DNA from: Flavobacteriales bacterium UBA5081
GTDB lineage: Bacteria; Bacteroidota; Bacteroidia; Flavobacteriales_E; Vicingaceae
DNA length: 64,000 nucleotides
Direction of reading: 5' to 3'
Assembly: GCA_002415785.1 (NCBI GenBank)
Contig: DIAJ01000044.1
Span: forward strand, 1 to 64,000
Below the pieces are notes generated by a model. It had not been told where the DNA came from. It saw only the letters and a program-made list of their open reading frames with translations, and searched no databases. This document shows positions 60,408-64,000 of the stretch, in pieces. Position 1 is the first letter of the stretch, and every line of letters begins with the position of its first letter. The position numbers and the translations under genes are program-made.

Positions 60408-61538
60408 TTAGTCCAAAAAAACCTTCCTCGCATCCTCAATGGTTTTATCACTCACAATATGCTCCTCCGCATAAGCATAACATTTCTGCACCATTTGCTC
60501 ATAGTTTTCTTGCGTCAAATTCAAAGCTTCTTTCAAATATTCCAGCCATTGATTTTTATCTTTCAAGTCCAAATCGGCTCCCACGCCTTCCTTTTTCAAA
60601 TTGCGCCATGGTGTAGCTTGACTAATCACAATTGGCAAACCGGCAAGTAGTGCCTCCACGATACTGTGACCATAGTTTTCGTGCAAAGTCGGTAAAATGT
60701 AAAAATGGTATTGCTGCAAAGTGGCGGCAATGTCTTGTGGTTTTACCACGCCCATGTACCGAATTCGCTCATCCTGCTCAATAATGCCCTTGCACTTTTT
60801 CCAATAAGTCTGCTCCTCTATCGGACCGTAAATATCCAAAGTCAAGCCTTTTTCCTCCTTTAACTCTTGTATGAGCTCTAAGGCAAAAAGCAAATTTTTC
60901 TTCTCCGCTAAACGGGAAAGAAACACCAGTTTCAGCTCACCACTCTTTTTTTGAAATGGATTTCGATCCACTTTTATGGAGGATAAATTTTGCGCTACTT
61001 TTATTTTAGCATTTTTTCCATAAGCCAAGCGAATTTCAGCCGCTTCTTGCTCTGAGGTAGCGTGCCAAACTGTATTTTTGCTGCTAAAAAACAATCGCTT
61101 GCTCACTTTTATAAAGACCTTTTTCTTTAGCGGTTTAATCGCCAAAGCGCCGCTGCCCAACATTCCTCTTGGAGCAATAATTTGAGTGGCGTCGTACCTC
61201 TTTAGGGCGCGATAAGGCTTCAGAGTAAAATTCTTTGAAAACAAAGAGTTGTAATAAATCACATCTACTTTCTTTTCTTCAAAAATGGCACAATATACTT
61301 TTCGCTTTTGCTTCTCCTTAGTTAGGTAAATAACATCAATCCCCTCATAATTCGTCCACTCATTTGGAACCACCTCTAAAACTTCTCCATCCAGGTCTTT
61401 ATTGGATGTAACAATGCTAAAGTCGAACTCCTTTTTTAAAGCTTGCACTAAATTAAAAACAGACTTTAGCGGACCGCCGGCTTTGTAGGCAGGATAAAAC
61501 CAGTCGATGAAGATGAGGATTTTTGTTTTGCTATTCAA
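60408..61538 (-). CDS. Glycosyltransferase family 4
   Basis: 376 residues with the GT-B fold. The N-terminal half starts KTKILIFIDWFYPAYKAGGP (a GG loop for acceptor or phosphate contact) and includes IIAPRGMLGSGALAIKPLKK. The C-terminal half has LKLVFLSRLAEKKNLLFALE and the donor-binding E-X7-E stretch in LHENYGHSIVEALLAGLPIV. It transfers a sugar from a nucleotide-sugar to a lipid-linked or growing glycan on the cytosolic face. It is 107 bp downstream of the four-helix-bundle gene. Its last codons and stop merge into a heptamer repeat. Confidence 0.92.
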   Translation of the reverse strand: MNSKTKILIFIDWFYPAYKAGGPLKSVFNLVQALKKEFDFSIVTSNKDLDGEVLEVVPNEWTNYEGIDVIYLTKEKQKRKVYCAIFEEKKVDVIYYNSLFSKNFTLKPYRALKRYDATQIIAPRGMLGSGALAIKPLKKKVFIKVSKRLFFSSKNTVWHATSEQEAAEIRLAYGKNAKIKVAQNLSSIKVDRNPFQKKSGELKLVFLSRLAEKKNLLFALELIQELKEEKGLTLDIYGPIEEQTYWKKCKGIIEQDERIRYMGVVKPQDIAATLQQYHFYILPTLHENYGHSIVEALLAGLPIVISQATPWRNLKKEGVGADLDLKDKNQWLEYLKEALNLTQENYEQMVQKCYAYAEEHIVSDKTIEDARKVFLD

Positions 61539-61574
61539 TTTATTATAAATTAATTACATACTTATCGTCTTACA

Positions 61575-61645
61575 ATTCACAGTAGTGATAATGGACAATT
61601 AACAATGAACAATTGACAGTTGTCCATTGTCCATTGAAAGCATTG
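61575..61645. repeat. ATTGTCAATTG-type words downstream of the four-helix-bundle gene
   Basis: Reads GGACAATTAACAATGAACAA, TTGACAGTTGTCCATTGTCC, then GCATTGTCAATTG up to the stop codon. The same words flank the other side of the gene at about 62068-62120. Confidence 0.75.
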
Positions 61646-62005
61646 TCAATTGTTTTTAAGTTTTTCTTTTGTGGTTCTAATAATCGAGATTAGCAAACGA
61701 TTTAACTCCCCAACTTTCATTCTTAAGTTTTTAAACTCACTTTCATTTAAATAATCAGTTTTAAATAATAGCTCTAGCCAATATTCCGTCTCATTGGCTT
61801 CCTTTAGCGAAATAGAAAGTTTATGAATAAAGTCTTGTTTACTTTCTGCGTGTTCAGACTCTCGAATTAAAGCTCCAACAGCGGTACCACTCCTCAATAA
61901 CTGCCTAGATAGCACAAACTCTTTTTGCTCAGTTAGCCGTTTACAAGCCTCCACAATTTCAATGGCAAACTCATAGCTTTTATCCTTAACTATATTCTCT
62001 TTCAT
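61646..62005 (-). CDS. Four-helix-bundle protein (S23/IVP-type)
   Basis: 119 residues. The family words are present: KDKSYEFAIEIVEACKRLTE, VLSRQLLRSGTAVGALIRES, EHAESKQDFIHKLSISLKEA, NETEYWLELLFKTDYL, and a basic last helix. The fold was first described for proteins encoded in 23S rRNA intervening sequences and includes the Avd accessory protein of diversity-generating retroelements; no reverse transcriptase is near. Function is unknown. The gene sits alone between two glycosyltransferase genes and is flanked on both sides by ATTGTCAATTG words, as often seen for these genes in Bacteroidota. Confidence 0.92.
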   Translation of the reverse strand: MKENIVKDKSYEFAIEIVEACKRLTEQKEFVLSRQLLRSGTAVGALIRESEHAESKQDFIHKLSISLKEANETEYWLELLFKTDYLNESEFKNLRMKVGELNRLLISIIRTTKEKLKNN

Positions 62006-62067
62006 CTCATACAGTTTTAAAACTCTTTATAAAGCATTAAATGCCTGACTGTAAAACTACTGAATTA

Positions 62068-62120
62068 TCAATCTAATTGTCAATTGTCCTTTAAATCATT
62101 GTCAATTGTCAATTGTGCAT
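62068..62120. repeat. ATTGTCAATTG-type words upstream of the four-helix-bundle gene
   Basis: Reads CTAATTGTCAATTGTCC, TTTAAATCATTGTCAATTG, TCAATTGTGCATTATAAAG. The last unit overlaps the C-terminal codons and stop of the glycosyltransferase gene at 62109 (residues ...IMHN). Confidence 0.75.
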
Positions 62121-63095
62121 TATAAAGTTATCAATTGCATCATACACTTCTCTATACTGCTTCGCAATTTCCTCTGCATCAAACCGCTTCACATTCTCCA
62201 AGCCTCTTTGAATTAAACTTTCTCGAAAGTCCTCATCTTCAATCAACTTTACAATTCCTTCGCGAATGTCATCTACGGAATAGGGATCAACTAACAAAGC
62301 ACCTTCTCCGGCAACTTCGGGCATGGAAGCCACATTAGCGGTTATTACCGCTCTTCCGGCGGCTTGAGCTTCAATAATCGGCAGACCAAAACCTTCATAA
62401 GTAGATACAAATACCAAAATATCACAGGCTTTGTACTCTTCCACCATTTCCTCATTGCTTAAATTGCTTTTAAATGTAAAATCAATTTTCGCTTGATTAA
62501 GTTGATTCAGTAATTGATCGCTCTTCTGACCAATAATGACCAATTCGCAGTTTAACTTGCTCAAAGCGTGAATTAAACGCTCTAAGTTTTTATTGGCTTT
62601 TGTGCCAATGTGCAATATGCGTGGTTTTGTTGCATTGAACTTTTTAGGTGTGTAACTAATGGGAAGTGTAAGCGGATTGTGAATTAAGTAAATATTTTTC
62701 TTTGTCTTAGTATTCTCAATAATTTCATTTTTACTAAAAGTCGAGACAGTAGTTATTACACTAGCATTCTTAACCGGGAGCTTTATCCAAAAAAAATAAT
62801 AAATCCATCTTTTCACTCCTTCGTATTTATGCAAGCCCTCTAAGTCATGAATTGTAAGTACAGTTTTTTTGAAAAAAGGGATTGAAAAAATATAGTTATC
62901 GTGACCACTTAAATGAAGAAGTGATTTCCTTAAAGTAAAAACAAACAAAATATTATACAAACGCCCAAACAATCCTTTGGAATATTTTGGTAGTAAACAG
63001 ATCGTAATAGCTAAGTAAGGAATTAGTGCTGTAAATACTTTTTCAATACTGTTAAAGTCTACCGCCGGTTTTCGCAAGATTAAAATCTTTCTCAT
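62109..63095 (-). CDS. Glycosyltransferase family 4
   Basis: 328 residues. The N-terminal half is divergent (MRKILILRKPAVDFNSIEKV, LLHLSGHDNYIFSIPFFKKT) and somewhat shorter than usual for GT4. The C-terminal GT-B half is typical: RILHIGTKANKNLERLIHAL, then VSTYEGFGLPIIEAQAAGRA with the E-X7-E donor-binding pair, and VITANVASMPEVAGEGALLV. It should add a sugar to the surface glycan made by this locus. Its ATG overlaps the stop of the polymerase-like gene by ATGA, so the two are translationally coupled. Confidence 0.92.
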   Translation of the reverse strand: MRKILILRKPAVDFNSIEKVFTALIPYLAITICLLPKYSKGLFGRLYNILFVFTLRKSLLHLSGHDNYIFSIPFFKKTVLTIHDLEGLHKYEGVKRWIYYFFWIKLPVKNASVITTVSTFSKNEIIENTKTKKNIYLIHNPLTLPISYTPKKFNATKPRILHIGTKANKNLERLIHALSKLNCELVIIGQKSDQLLNQLNQAKIDFTFKSNLSNEEMVEEYKACDILVFVSTYEGFGLPIIEAQAAGRAVITANVASMPEVAGEGALLVDPYSVDDIREGIVKLIEDEDFRESLIQRGLENVKRFDAEEIAKQYREVYDAIDNFIMHN

Positions 63096-64000
63096 AAACT
63101 GTTTCTCAGTGTTTGTTCTGCATCAAAAGCTCCCAATAGCAAAAATAAAGTTGGAGTTGGATCTAAGGTGATTGCTGTACAGTAAATAAAAAACACAAGT
63201 ATTGAAAATTTGTTATTCGCCAATCTCTTACTTAAGAAAATAAATAACATAGGAAAAAGCATTACGATAAAACCTACTATCCCAAAATCAAATAAATAAA
63301 CCAACAAAGCTGAATTGTATGGCTTTAAAATACGACCATTTGAGGATAGCCCCCCTAAGCCCGGAAACTCAAGTGCTAAGGCAAAGTTATACATGCCCGG
63401 CCCCAAACCCGTGACAAAGTGTCCGGGATACTTAACCATATAGTCCCAGCCATAATACTCTTGTCTTACCTCTTCATACTCCAACTGATCAACAACCCGC
63501 ACTTCATACAATTCCTCCACTTCTTGCTCTTGGTATAAATAGCCTACCCCACCAATTAGCATTGAAAAAATTAAGGTACCTAAAAGGCGTGGATTATAAT
63601 TTATAAAAATGCTATATATTAGCAATCCCAACAGAAAGACAGCAACAGAAAAATAAATCGATGTAGAGTAAGTCCACCATAAAATAACTATATGTCCAAT
63701 AATTAATAACCATGTAAAAGGTCGACCTAGATATGAGAAATAATAAGACTTAAATTTCAACAAAATCAGAATACCTATTACCATAAAGTAGGTTAATCGT
63801 TTGGGTTCATTAGCAAAAGAATTTACACGAAACATAATGTCATCGATGGTTTTAACACTTGCGGTACCAACTCCACCTTCTGAATAAACAATTCCACGAA
63901 ATGGTAAACCCAACTGATTCGCAAAGTATTGGTAAAAACCATAAATGGTTAATATCGTGGTTGTCCAAACAAAGGACTTGAGTAGCTTATCAGCATTTCC
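63092..64000 (-). CDS. O-antigen ligase/polymerase-like membrane protein, 5' end outside window
   Basis: The open frame continues to the right edge, so about 302 C-terminal codons are visible and the true start is beyond 64000. Several hydrophobic segments alternate with a large periplasmic loop that contains GWDYMVKYPGHFVTGLGPGM and SSNGRILKPYNSALLVYLFD, followed by FGIVGFIVMLFPMLFIFLSK. This is the Wzy_C/WaaL-type layout (GxGPGxYNxxL, then a HN-like position occupied by YNS). It likely polymerises or ligates the glycan built by the downstream glycosyltransferases. The stop overlaps the next gene by 4 bp. Confidence 0.82.
   Translation of the reverse strand, partial: GNADKLLKSFVWTTTILTIYGFYQYFANQLGLPFRGIVYSEGGVGTASVKTIDDIMFRVNSFANEPKRLTYFMVIGILILLKFKSYYFSYLGRPFTWLLIIGHIVILWWTYSTSIYFSVAVFLLGLLIYSIFINYNPRLLGTLIFSMLIGGVGYLYQEQEVEELYEVRVVDQLEYEEVRQEYYGWDYMVKYPGHFVTGLGPGMYNFALALEFPGLGGLSSNGRILKPYNSALLVYLFDFGIVGFIVMLFPMLFIFLSKRLANNKFSILVFFIYCTAITLDPTPTLFLLLGAFDAEQTLRNSL

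Noticed and set aside
61646..62005. Diversity-generating retroelement, suggested by an Avd-like four-helix bundle
   Set aside because: No reverse transcriptase, template repeat or adenine-biased variable repeat is visible nearby.

Overview
The window is chromosomal DNA from a member of the phylum Bacteroidota, most probably a free-living, AT-rich Flavobacteriales-type organism. The evidence is several secreted proteins with C-terminal type IX secretion (T9SS) sorting domains, a giant SprB-like adhesin followed by a PorP/SprF partner, a TonB-dependent receptor with a carboxypeptidase-like N-terminal domain, many lipoproteins with lax lipoboxes, and promoter-like TAnnTTTG boxes in place of sigma70 -10 boxes. 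I cannot name the genus. I see no rRNA, tRNA, CRISPR array, prophage or intact insertion sequence.

Layout. 1-2.9 kb: the 5' part of a secreted protein cut by the window edge, then a catalytic/non-catalytic pair of M16 zinc peptidases. 3.1-8.1 kb: a leftward run of genes for an S74-chaperone protein with a T9SS tail, a GH16-like glycoside hydrolase, a small T9SS cargo, a DinB-like protein and a membrane-anchored EEP-family phosphoesterase. 8.1-15.5 kb: NUDIX, TonB-dependent receptor, small membrane protein, M49-like peptidase, DUF4382 and NlpE/META lipoproteins, DUF2892. 16.5-22.4 kb: rluD, a T9SS cargo and a PASTA protein, divergent from ddl and an O-methyltransferase. 22.4-34.4 kb: lipoprotein, O-antigen-ligase-like protein, lemA-TPM-TPM, htpG, erythromycin-esterase-like protein, alpha/beta hydrolase, ppk1, and a VapBC-type toxin-antitoxin pair. 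34.7-43.2 kb: valS, T9SS cargo, lipoprotein, DUF1573, aminotransferase, uppP. 43.4-52.3 kb: the 2202-residue SprB-like adhesin, PorP/SprF, and two small envelope proteins. 52.4-56.2 kb: formate-THF ligase and a DUF6089 outer-membrane protein. 57.0-64.0 kb: a leftward surface-polysaccharide locus (O-antigen polymerase/ligase-like protein, two GT4 enzymes, a four-helix-bundle protein, carbamoyltransferase, GT2).

How the genes work together. Many of them build the cell envelope. Ddl and UppP supply peptidoglycan precursors and carrier lipid. PASTA and NlpE/META proteins sit in the envelope. The glycosyltransferase locus makes a surface glycan. T9SS exports the CTD-bearing cargo and the SprB-like adhesin, with the PorP/SprF protein as its likely outer-membrane partner.

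The least explained material is intergenic. Five gaps (about 2.98-3.13, 15.5-16.5, 54.1-55.3, 56.2-57.0 and 59.6-60.4 kb) are mosaics of the same short modules: a core of about 190 bp ending in two hairpins, a TCTCGC/GCGAGA hairpin with a changing loop, a CTTTGAGTCC/CCTTTGCGG module, an AACTTCAAGTACTTTAGGCA word, and AATTCTT heptamer tandems that abut glycosyltransferase stop codons. I describe these as a modular REP-like repeat family. No mobilising enzyme for them is visible here.
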